29,369 nt of DNA from Opitutia bacterium. Lineage in GTDB: Bacteria > Verrucomicrobiota > Verrucomicrobiae > Opitutales > UBA953. Below the pieces are notes generated by a model. That model was not told where the DNA came from. It saw only the letters and a program-made list of their open reading frames with translations, and searched no databases. Position 1 is the stretch's first letter; each line of letters opens with the position of its first letter. Made by a program: the position numbers and the translations under genes. Location: positions 1 through 29,369 of the forward strand of contig SFEJ01000029.1 of assembly GCA_004558035.1 (NCBI GenBank), written 5' to 3'. This document shows positions 23,307-29,369 of this stretch, in pieces.

Positions 23307-24452
23307 TCAGGTTTCAGGCGGCGCGGGAACGTCGCCGGCGGGGCGCCTGGAAAGCCGCTCCTTGACGAGCCGCCAGAACACGGCGAAGAACGCCGTCAGC
23401 GGCACCGCGAGCACCATGCCGAGCACGCCGTCGAGGGCAATCGCCCAGAAGAAGATCGAGATCATGATGACCATCGGGTGCAGCCCGGTGTGGCGTTCCA
23501 TGATCTTCGGCGTGAGCCACCAGGCCTCCGCCGCCTGCGCGACGCAGAAGACGACGAGCACGGCGGCGAGCATGCCCAGGCCGCCCGAAAAGAACGCCAG
23601 CGGCAGAATCGCGCACAGCCCGACGACCGTGCCGAAGTACGGGATCATGTTCAGGTAGCCCAGCGCGAGCCCGAGAAAAATCGCGCCCGGCAGCCCCGCG
23701 ACGAAGAAGCCCGCCGCCAGAATCGCGCCGTAGCACGTCACCACGAGAAACTGCCCGCGGAAGAACGCGACCACGATGTCGCGGAACTGGCGCATCAGAA
23801 ACGCGGCGTCCGCGGCGAGCCCGCGCGGGAGCAGCGTCGCTGCCTCGCGCTCGAAGCGCCCGATCAGATCGTGCCGCCCGCCGAGAAAATAGCAGAAGTA
23901 GATCGGCACGACCGCCGCCGCGACCACCTGCGAAAAAAGGCTTTCCGCCTTCATCCAGACCGCCTGCAGCTTCGGGAGCGCCGCCGTCGCGACCGCCTTC
24001 AGGTGCTCGCCGAACTGCGCGTCGCCCTTCACGCGCTCGACGATGCCGCCGTCCTCGAGGAATTCCTCGAGCGCGTCCGCGAGCTCCGGAAAATGCTCCA
24101 GCAGCCGCGCCCAAAGCTCCGGAATGCGGTGGACGAGCTCCGTCGCCTGGCGCGCGATCACGGGAACGAGAAAGAGCAGCGTTCCCGCCGCGACCGCGGA
24201 AAGCAGCACGAACAGCGCCGCGATCGCCGCCGCGCGCGGCAGGCGCAGACGCGCTTCCAGAAAATCGCAGACCGGGCGCAGCAGCAGCGCGAGCAGCGAC
24301 GCGATCACGATCGGCCAGATCACCGTGCCGAACGCCGCGAGAAATTTCGCTCCCGCCGCGACCACGCCGACGGCGAGCGCGACGAGCACCGCGACGGCGA
24401 CTCCGGTCGCCGCCCACGAAATCACTCTCTGCTGGAACGGGGAGAAAAACAT
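23307..24452 (-). CDS. AI-2E family (PerM/TqsA-like) membrane permease
   Basis: A polytopic inner-membrane protein of the AI-2 exporter superfamily. It has an N-terminal hydrophobic block of about three segments (about 10-105), a long amphipathic soluble region (about 105-170), then more membrane segments (about 175-365). The family's conserved C-terminal signature is seen: TPKIMERHTGLHPMVIMIS followed by GVLGMVLAVPLTAFFAV. Members export autoinducer-2 or act in ion/pH homeostasis, and function cannot be assigned from sequence alone. At 381 residues it is of typical length. It is the first gene of the minus-strand run leading into rpoN. No Shine-Dalgarno site is visible. Confidence 0.9.
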   Translation of the reverse strand: MFFSPFQQRVISWAATGVAVAVLVALAVGVVAAGAKFLAAFGTVIWPIVIASLLALLLRPVCDFLEARLRLPRAAAIAALFVLLSAVAAGTLLFLVPVIARQATELVHRIPELWARLLEHFPELADALEEFLEDGGIVERVKGDAQFGEHLKAVATAALPKLQAVWMKAESLFSQVVAAAVVPIYFCYFLGGRHDLIGRFEREAATLLPRGLAADAAFLMRQFRDIVVAFFRGQFLVVTCYGAILAAGFFVAGLPGAIFLGLALGYLNMIPYFGTVVGLCAILPLAFFSGGLGMLAAVLVVFCVAQAAEAWWLTPKIMERHTGLHPMVIMISIFFWAIALDGVLGMVLAVPLTAFFAVFWRLVKERLSRRPAGDVPAPPET

Positions 24453-24520
24453 CCTGCCGCAAACCTAAGCGAAATCCGCGCTCCCGAAAACTTTTTTTTC
24501 GCGCCGCGCGCTTCCACGGC

Positions 24521-24553
24521 AAAAACGTCCCCGCGGATCGCTCCGCGAGGACG
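24521..24553 (-). terminator. Terminator downstream of the PEP-CTERM gene
   Basis: Read on the minus strand, CGTCCTCGCGGA (24553-24542) pairs with TCCGCGGGGACG (24537-24526), with one U-G wobble that is acceptable only in this direction, followed by five T. It ends the PEP-CTERM transcript before the permease gene at 24452. Confidence 0.8.
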
Positions 24554-24573
24554 CCAACACACACTATGAAAAA

Positions 24574-24609
24574 GTCGAGGAGTCGAAAAGGTTTAAAAGG
24601 TCGAGGAGT
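24574..24609. repeat. Short direct repeat GTCGAGGAGT between PEP-CTERM and permease genes
   Basis: GTCGAGGAGT occurs at 24574-24583 and 24600-24609 (period 26), separated by CGAAAAGGTTTAAAAG. On the minus strand this reads as pyrimidine-rich CTCCTCGAC/CCTTTTAAACC, similar in character to the TAACCTCC/CCTTTTAA arrays elsewhere in the window. It lies downstream of the PEP-CTERM gene and about 120 bp upstream of the permease start. Confidence 0.6.
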
Positions 24610-24629
24610 GATTACTTTTAAACTGACTT

Positions 24630-25385
24630 CTATTTGCGGCGGCGACGACGCGTTCCCGCCAGCGCGAGCGCGCCCAGCCCCGCCAACAGCCCGAACGCCG
24701 ACGGCTCGGGAATCGTGCTCACCACGATTGCAAGCGCGTTGTAAGTGCCTTTCGTCGCTTCCAGCTTAAAGCTCAAATCACTCGCGATATCCGCGCCTGT
24801 CGTGAATTCCCAAACGAAAAGACTCTGGGTCTCTTTCATGTTTCCAGACCCATTATAAGTGCTGAAAGCCGTACCAGTTGTTGCATCTTCTACATAGGAA
24901 AGCCCCGAAATCGTCTCGCTGCCAAGAGAGAGCTTCAATCCATAACAAGCCGGAAAATAGCCCGGAGAGCCGACCGCCCCGATACCACTCAAGAGTGCGA
25001 CCGTGTATGTCGTATTCGCGGCAAGCGAAGAAAACGTCAACGACATGGTGTTCTCCGAGTTATTGTCATGTGCATTGAGCTCATCGCTCCAAACTTTTGA
25101 ATCAACGCCGCCGAAATACTTGGAAGCTTCCGTGGAAAGAGACGACAAAAGGTAATTGGTGTTGGCGACTTCTCCAGCGTTAGTGATGCGTCCAGAAACC
25201 GAAAGCAACCCACTGATAAGCGTAGTCTCCGCAATCGTTGCTTCATTTTTTGTTTGAGCGACTTCGAGCGCCCCAGTGCTCTTTTCTGCTTTCGTCCCGA
25301 AATCGATGTAGGCGGTCTTCGTCTCGGCGCTCGCGAAAAGCGTTCCCGCGGCGAGGAGCGTAGTGATGGTGATTAATTTTTTCAT
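24630..25385 (-). CDS. PEP-CTERM sorting-domain protein
   Basis: An exported protein expected to be processed by an exosortase at the C-terminus. The signal peptide covers residues 1-20 (ending LFASA). The C-terminal sorting signal starts at about 225 with IPEPS, then a hydrophobic helix (GLLAGLGALALAG) and the basic tail TRRRRRK. The 200-residue ectodomain is Ser/Thr/Gly-rich and beta-strand-like, without a recognised enzymatic motif. Its coding DNA is visibly poorer in GC than its neighbours over about 24720-25280, and the GTTCCCGC octamer occurs only near its two ends (24653 and 25340), suggesting a more recently evolved or acquired central part. No exosortase gene is in the window. It is divergent from the GH2 gene, and a role in extracellular matrix or glycan attachment is inferred from the family. 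Confidence 0.92.
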   Translation of the reverse strand: MKKLITITTLLAAGTLFASAETKTAYIDFGTKAEKSTGALEVAQTKNEATIAETTLISGLLSVSGRITNAGEVANTNYLLSSLSTEASKYFGGVDSKVWSDELNAHDNNSENTMSLTFSSLAANTTYTVALLSGIGAVGSPGYFPACYGLKLSLGSETISGLSYVEDATTGTAFSTYNGSGNMKETQSLFVWEFTTGADIASDLSFKLEATKGTYNALAIVVSTIPEPSAFGLLAGLGALALAGTRRRRRK

Positions 25386-25413
25386 AAGCGTTTACGGATG
25401 AATTTTGAAACGC

Positions 25414-25419
25414 ATTATC
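25414..25419 (-). promoter_or_regulatory. Candidate -10 element of the PEP-CTERM gene
   Basis: The minus strand reads GATAAT about 28 bp before the ATG at 25385. No good -35 hexamer is found at 16-18 bp. Instead, the repeat CTCGGTATTCGAAACC (25438-25423) sits directly upstream, which would suit an activator-dependent promoter. Weak call. Confidence 0.35.
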
Positions 25420-25513
25420 CCCGGTTTCGAATACCGAGGGGTAAACGCCGTCCAAGCCGCATGAATAAAGGGATTTCCCCTCCGCACGAATCGCGCGGTT
25501 TTCGCTTAGGGGG

Positions 25514-25535
25514 GAAGCGACATTCCTGTCGCTTC
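25514..25535 (+). repeat. REP-like hairpin, copy 1
   Basis: GAAGCGACA and TGTCGCTTC form a perfect 9-bp stem with loop TTCC. Sequence similarity to copy 2, read on the other strand, continues about ten bases past the stem. Confidence 0.85.
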
Positions 25536-25565
25536 TTCGAAAATCAGCTTCAAGAAAATTCAAAA

Positions 25566-25585
25566 AAGCGGCAGGAATGCCGCTT
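25566..25585 (-). repeat. REP-like hairpin, copy 2 (inverted, compensatory change)
   Basis: On the minus strand AAGCGGCA and TGCCGCTT form an 8-bp stem with loop TTCC. Compared with copy 1, one A-T pair is replaced by G-C on both arms. On the minus strand it is followed by a T-run, so it could also act as a terminator there. Confidence 0.85.
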
Positions 25586-25760
25586 CTCCTCTGCGTTCCC
25601 GCGAACGCCCGCCCCGAAAAATTCCGTGCTTTTCCGTGGTCGAAAATTCGGGCTTGTCTCGGTATTCGAAACCGAGGTGCGGATCGGTGTCCGCGCGGGC
25701 GCGGGCGTCGGCGCAATTCCTTCTCGCGGGGAAGCGTTTTTTGGTGTTGAATCGCGCGTC

Positions 25761-28700
25761 ATGAAAAACGCGCTTCATTCCCCGAATCTGATTTCCGCCG
25801 CCGCGCTCGCCGTCTTCGTCGCCGGCTGCGCGCCCGAAAACGCTCCCGCGGAAAAGCATTTCGTGCTGCCCGAAAAGACCGCGTGCGCCGAAGCCAGCGT
25901 CTCCCGCGAGACCTTCGACTTCGGCTGGAAGTTCGCCAAGTTCGGCAGGCACGACGATTGCCTCGCGAAGGTCGAGCCGGGCAGGGAAATTTTCCCCGGA
26001 ACGGCGACTTCCCAGGAAGCGCACAATCCCGCCGGGAACGCCTTCGACGGGAACGAGAGCACGCGCTGGTGCGCCGCGAACGCGAGTCCCGCCGCGCTCG
26101 AAATCGACTTCGGGCGCGAAATCGACGCCGCGACGACGGAGATTCTTTGGGAACAGAACGCCGTCTATCGCCACAAAATTCTCGTTTCCGCCGACGGGAA
26201 AAACTGGACGCTCGCGGCGGACAATTCCGCGAAGACCGCGCCCGCGAAGAAGGACGCGTTGCGCCTCGACAAAAAATTCCGCTTCGCGAAGGTCGAGGTC
26301 GCGCCGAGCGGCGGCGCGTGGGCGAGCATTTTCGAATGGCGCTTCTTCGACGCGGCGGGAACGCCGATTCTTCCGGAATCGAAGCGCGAAGGCGAGCCGC
26401 CGTCCGACGTCGCGTTCGACGACGCGAAGTGGCGCGCGCTTGACCTGCCGCACGACTGGGGCGTGGAGAGCCGCTTCCTGCCGCAGCTGCCGAACCAGAC
26501 CGCCTCGCTCCCGTGGGACGCCGTCGGCTGGTACCGCAAGAGCTTCGACGTTCCCGCGGCGAAGGCACGAAAAAAATTCTTCCTCGATTTCGACGGCGTG
26601 ATGATGATGCCGCGGGTTTACGTGAACGGAAAGCTCGCGGGCGAGTGGAAATACGGCTACTCGTCGTTCCGCGTGGACGTCACGCCGTTCCTGAAGTTCG
26701 GCGAAAGGAACGTCGTCGCCGTGCGCGCGGAAAATCTGCCGAACTCCACGCGCTGGTATCCCGGCGCGGGCATTTACCGGCACGTCTGGCTTGTCGAGAA
26801 AAATCCCGTGCACGTCGCCTATAACGGCGTGCGGGTGACGACGCCGGAAATCTCCGGCATCGAGACGCGCGACGGAAAATTCTTCGCGAAGACGGCGAAG
26901 GCGGTCGCGGAAACGGCGGTCGAAGGCGCTTCCGGGAGCTCGGTCCGCGTGCGCAGCGAAATTCTGAAGGACGGCGCGACGCTCGCGTCCGCCGAAAGCG
27001 CGGCGGGCGTTCCCGCGGAACTCGCGCTCGCGGACGTCGAGCTGTGGGACGTCGAAAATCCCGCGCTACTCACGCTCGCGACGAGCGTTCTCGTGGACGG
27101 AAAGCTCGTCGATCGGCAGGAGACCGTCTTCGGCGTGCGCAAGGCGGAATGGAAGCCGGAAGGATTTTTCCTGAACGGGCGCCGCGTGCAGATCAGGGGC
27201 GTGTGCCAGCACCACGATCTCGGGCCGCTCGGCGGCGCCGCGCACACGCGCGCGATGGAACGCCAGATCGAGATTCTGAAGAGCTTCGGCACGAACTCCA
27301 TCCGCACCTCGCACAATCCGCCCGCGCCCGAGCTGCTCGAGCTCTGCGACCGCATGGGCATTCTCGTGGACGACGAGCTTTTCGACTGTTGGAAATACAC
27401 GAAGGAAGGCAAGGCGAACGGCTACAATCTTTACTGGAACGACTGGCGGGAACGCGACGTGCGCAATTTCGTGCTGCGCGACCGCAACCACCCGAGCGTG
27501 ATCGCGTGGTCCGCCGGCAACGAAATCGAAGAGCAGGGCGCGCGCGACGGCAGGGAGATCGCGCGGGAACTCGTCGAGCTCTTCAAGAAATACGACGAGA
27601 CGCGCCCCGTCACCGTCGGCTGCAACGACCTCGGCGCGTCGTGGAACGGCTTCGGCAAGGAGTTCGACGTTTACGGCTTCAACTACAAACCGAACAACTA
27701 CAAGGATTTCGCGAAGAAAAATCCGCAGACGCCCTTCGTCGCGTCCGAAACCTCGTCGTGCGTGAGCACGCGCGGCTTCTACTCGTTCCCGGCGAAGGCG
27801 GATTCGCCCGCGGACTTCGAGCCGTTCTGGAAACGGAATTTCTGCGACAATCTCGCGGTCTGCCAGGTCGGCGACTACGGCATCTACGCGCCCGGCTGGG
27901 CGTACGCGCCCGACGTGGAGTTCGGCGCGCTCGAGGAGGAGCCGCGCTGCGCGGGCGAATACGTGTGGACGGGCTTCGACTACCTCGGCGAGCCCACGCC
28001 GTGGAACCTCGGCCGCAAGCCCGCGAACGACTTCCGCGGCGCTTCGCCCGAGGAAGTGGCGCGCCTCGAAAAGGAGATGGCGGCGATTCTCAAGCAGGGC
28101 ACGCCGTCGCGTTCGTCGTATTTCGGCATCGTCGATCTGTGCGGCTTCCGCAAAGACCGCGCGTGGCTCTATCAGGCGCACTGGCTGCCGGACGTTCCCG
28201 TGGCGCACATCCTGCCGCACTGGAACTGGCAGGGGTCCCGCGAGGGCAGGATCACGCCCGTGTTCGTGTACACGAGCGGCGACGAGGCGGAGCTTTTCCT
28301 GAACGGCAAATCCCTCGGCAGACGCGCGAAGAAGACCGGCGCGCCGCTCACGGGCAAGGACCTCAACGGCGACATGCGGGAACGCTTCCGCCTCACGTGG
28401 ACGGACGTGCGCTACGAGCCGGGAACGCTCGAAGTCGTCGCCTACAGGAACGGCGTCGAATGGGCGCGCGACAAGGTCGAGACGACGGGCGCTCCCGCGG
28501 GCTTCGCCGCCGAGGCGGACCGCGCGGAAATCCGCGGCGACGGGCGCGACCTCGCCTACGTGACCGTTTCCGTGCGCGACGCGCAGGGACGCGTCGTGCC
28601 GACGGCGACCGACCGCTTCAGGTTCTCCGTGCGCGGGGACGCGGAGCTCGTCGGCGTGTGCAACGGCGACCCGACCGACCACGCCTCGCTGAAAGGCCGC

Positions 28701-28829
28701 GAGATGAAGGCGTTCGCGGGGCTGGCGCAGGCGGTCGTGCGCTCGAAGCGCGGAGGCTCCGGCGTCGCGGAACTCGTCGTGGACGGCGGCGACCTCGGCG
28801 TCCGCGTCGTGAAGATCCGAATCGACTGA
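25761..28829 (+). CDS. Lipoprotein glycoside hydrolase family 2 (beta-galactosidase-like) with inserted discoidin domain
   Basis: A surface or periplasmic exo-glycosidase predicted to remove a terminal beta-linked sugar. The ATG at 25761 gives a lipoprotein signal with lipobox VAGC (Cys23). The GH2 sugar-binding domain starts with FDFGWKFAKFG, is interrupted by an F5/8-type (discoidin/CBM32-like) domain (about residues 78-198: NAFDGNESTRWCA, ALEIDFG), and resumes with LPHDWGVESRF and GWYRKSF. The TIM barrel has the acid/base in SAGNEIEEQ (Glu588) and the nucleophile in VASETSS (Glu663), plus TSHNPP and the late GFDYLGEP. After the barrel come a beta domain with LFLNGKSLGR and a C-terminal Ig-like GH2 domain ending near residue 1020. 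Total 1022 residues. Family activities include beta-galactosidase, beta-mannosidase and beta-glucuronidase; the first is favoured by overall similarity only. The open frame extends upstream to 25398 but without protein-like content. Confidence 0.93.
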   Translation: MKNALHSPNLISAAALAVFVAGCAPENAPAEKHFVLPEKTACAEASVSRETFDFGWKFAKFGRHDDCLAKVEPGREIFPGTATSQEAHNPAGNAFDGNESTRWCAANASPAALEIDFGREIDAATTEILWEQNAVYRHKILVSADGKNWTLAADNSAKTAPAKKDALRLDKKFRFAKVEVAPSGGAWASIFEWRFFDAAGTPILPESKREGEPPSDVAFDDAKWRALDLPHDWGVESRFLPQLPNQTASLPWDAVGWYRKSFDVPAAKARKKFFLDFDGVMMMPRVYVNGKLAGEWKYGYSSFRVDVTPFLKFGERNVVAVRAENLPNSTRWYPGAGIYRHVWLVEKNPVHVAYNGVRVTTPEISGIETRDGKFFAKTAKAVAETAVEGASGSSVRVRSEILKDGATLASAESAAGVPAELALADVELWDVENPALLTLATSVLVDGKLVDRQETVFGVRKAEWKPEGFFLNGRRVQIRGVCQHHDLGPLGGAAHTRAMERQIEILKSFGTNSIRTSHNPPAPELLELCDRMGILVDDELFDCWKYTKEGKANGYNLYWNDWRERDVRNFVLRDRNHPSVIAWSAGNEIEEQGARDGREIARELVELFKKYDETRPVTVGCNDLGASWNGFGKEFDVYGFNYKPNNYKDFAKKNPQTPFVASETSSCVSTRGFYSFPAKADSPADFEPFWKRNFCDNLAVCQVGDYGIYAPGWAYAPDVEFGALEEEPRCAGEYVWTGFDYLGEPTPWNLGRKPANDFRGASPEEVARLEKEMAAILKQGTPSRSSYFGIVDLCGFRKDRAWLYQAHWLPDVPVAHILPHWNWQGSREGRITPVFVYTSGDEAELFLNGKSLGRRAKKTGAPLTGKDLNGDMRERFRLTWTDVRYEPGTLEVVAYRNGVEWARDKVETTGAPAGFAAEADRAEIRGDGRDLAYVTVSVRDAQGRVVPTATDRFRFSVRGDAELVGVCNGDPTDHASLKGREMKAFAGLAQAVVRSKRGGSGVAELVVDGGDLGVRVVKIRID

Positions 28830-28856
28830 AACGCGGCGGCGCGCCGTTCCCGCCCA

Positions 28857-28930
28857 TAACCTCCTAACCTCCATAACCTTTTAACCTCCTAACCTCCATA
28901 ACCTTTTAACCTCATAACCTTCATAACTTC
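28857..28930 (+). repeat. TAACCTC/TAACCTTT direct-repeat array before the ABC exporter gene
   Basis: Nine units of 8-9 bp, mainly TAACCTCC, TAACCTCCA and TAACCTTT, form a 25-bp higher-order period repeated about twice and decay into TAACCTTCA and TAACTTCA. The ATG at 28943 follows 12 bp later with no Shine-Dalgarno site. Same family as the array at 4203-4245. Confidence 0.87.
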
Positions 28931-28942
28931 ATCACTTTCCGC

Positions 28943-29369
28943 ATGAAACGTTTCCTCCCGTATTATTCGCTGCTGTTCGAAGTGCGCTGGACCTTCTTTT
29001 CCGCGCTGCTGCTCGGCGTGATTTCCGGCGTCGCGAGCGGCTTCGGGCTGCCGCTGATGCTCAAAAAAGTGCTGCCCGTGCTCTTTTCCGACACGGGAAC
29101 GCCGCAGGCGCTCGTGCTCTTCGACCCGAGCTCGGAGACGGCGCTGCGCTACGGGCTGGACTTCCTGCCGACGCTCGCCGTTCCCGCGGACTACGTGCTC
29201 GCGTTCGCGATCCTGCTCATGCCGCTGGTGTTCATCGTCCGCGGCGCGTCGATGTTCGGCAACACGTACCTGCTCAACGTGTGCGGCATCCGCGTGCTCG
29301 AGGGCGTGCGCATGCGGCTCTTCGAGCATCTGCAGCGGCTGCACCTGGACTTTTTCCGCAAGCACAATT
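28943..29369 (+). CDS. ABC exporter, MsbA-like transmembrane domain (3' end outside window)
   Basis: Starts at the ATG at 28943 (KRFLPYYSLLFEVRWTFF) and stays open to the right edge, giving about 142 residues. Two membrane segments are seen (about 17-45 and 85-105), then GIRVLEGVRMRLFEHLQRLHLDFFRKHN, the typical stretch of type I ABC exporters leading to the second intracellular helix. MsbA-type proteins flip lipid A core or other lipids across the inner membrane. The ATPase domain would lie beyond the window. Function is inferred from this N-terminal third only. The long extracytoplasmic loop (about 46-84) is larger than in E. coli MsbA. Confidence 0.8.
   Translation, partial: MKRFLPYYSLLFEVRWTFFSALLLGVISGVASGFGLPLMLKKVLPVLFSDTGTPQALVLFDPSSETALRYGLDFLPTLAVPADYVLAFAILLMPLVFIVRGASMFGNTYLLNVCGIRVLEGVRMRLFEHLQRLHLDFFRKHN

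Larger units (their letters stand above)
25423..25673. repeat. Symmetric nested inverted-repeat element between PEP-CTERM and GH2 genes
   Basis: The 375-bp gap 25386-25760 holds no gene. Its main feature is a perfect 16-bp inverted repeat, GGTTTCGAATACCGAG at 25423-25438 and its complement at 25658-25673. Nested inside, around the same centre (about 25548), are two hairpins in opposite orientation (25514-25535 and 25566-25585). Spacing between outer and inner repeats is 75 and 72 bp on the two sides. It could be a small non-autonomous mobile element or a pair of operator sites, one for each divergent gene. The remaining part up to 25760 shows no clear promoter. Confidence 0.8.
2207..29187. 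repeat. Dispersed octamer GTTCCCGC / GCGGGAAC (core CGTTCCCG)
   Basis: By eye I count about 47 GTTCCCG and about 32 CGGGAAC in the window, most extending to GTTCCCGC or GCGGGAAC; chance would give only a handful. They occur in both orientations, inside genes in several reading frames and between genes. The first copy is at 2207-2214. The TPS operon (12196-16954) has only two (near 12992 and 13121). Function unknown. Confidence 0.85.

Noticed and set aside
21838..24452. Sigma-54 (-24/-12) promoters in the window
   Set aside because: I found no TGGCAC-N5-TTGC-like pair with correct spacing in any intergenic region.
25398..25760. Extension of the GH2 frame to 25398
   Set aside because: It would run through the inverted-repeat element and bury the lipoprotein signal peptide; the ATG at 25761 is followed by a clear lipobox.
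27066..28874. 602-residue antisense frame in the GH2 gene (and a similar 733-residue frame at 7389-9590)
   Set aside because: Complementary-strand shadows of GC-rich codons without any recognisable motif.
28857..28930. TAACCTC arrays as a CRISPR
   Set aside because: Units are 8-9 bp, contiguous and without unique spacers.

Overview
The window is a GC-rich stretch of a Gram-negative bacterial chromosome, most likely a Verrucomicrobiota (Opitutales-like) organism. This rests on a PEP-CTERM protein with a short Arg-rich tail, a two-partner secretion pair, genes that almost all lack a Shine-Dalgarno site, and sugar-catabolic genes of a host-associated or particle-associated lifestyle. The taxonomic call is inference; there is no rRNA or tRNA gene here.

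Layout. 1-4034 (+): the 3' part of a very large multi-domain glycosyltransferase gene whose start lies left of the window, followed by UDP-glucose dehydrogenase (4246-5544). Together these look like the end of a surface-polysaccharide cluster. 5662-12108 (+): a class II aldolase with bacterial-microcompartment-like end extensions, a secreted S9 peptidase, a stand-alone phosphotransacetylase and a separate gene matching the N-terminal regulatory half of long Pta enzymes. 12196-16954 (-): a TpsB/TpsA (FhaC/FHA-like) two-partner secretion operon. 17196-17771 (+): rubrerythrin with a clear sigma-70 promoter and a terminator. 17843-24452 (-): a probable operon in the order AI-2E-type permease, rpoN, recQ, ABCG-type transporter. 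24630-25385 (-): a PEP-CTERM protein, divergent from a lipoprotein GH2 glycosidase (25761-28829, +) across a 375-bp intergenic region with an unusual symmetric repeat. 28943-29369 (+): the start of an MsbA-like ABC exporter cut by the right edge.

The most unusual signals are in the DNA itself. (1) A non-palindromic octamer, GTTCCCGC (core CGTTCCCG), occurs in both orientations roughly 80 times as the 7-mer by eye count, far above chance. It is inside genes, in a promoter spacer and as an inverted pair forming a terminator, and it is almost absent from the TPS operon and from the AT-rich start of the window. This resembles a DNA-uptake sequence or another genome-wide signature word. (2) TAACCTC-type direct-repeat arrays sit directly in front of two start codons. 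(3) A roughly 250-bp nested inverted-repeat element carries two REP-like hairpins whose stems differ by a compensatory base-pair change. (4) The glycosyltransferase gene shows a GC sawtooth that follows its module structure.

No CRISPR array, prophage, transposase, tRNA or rRNA was seen. I did not find a gene cassette that is clearly a new defence or metabolic system.
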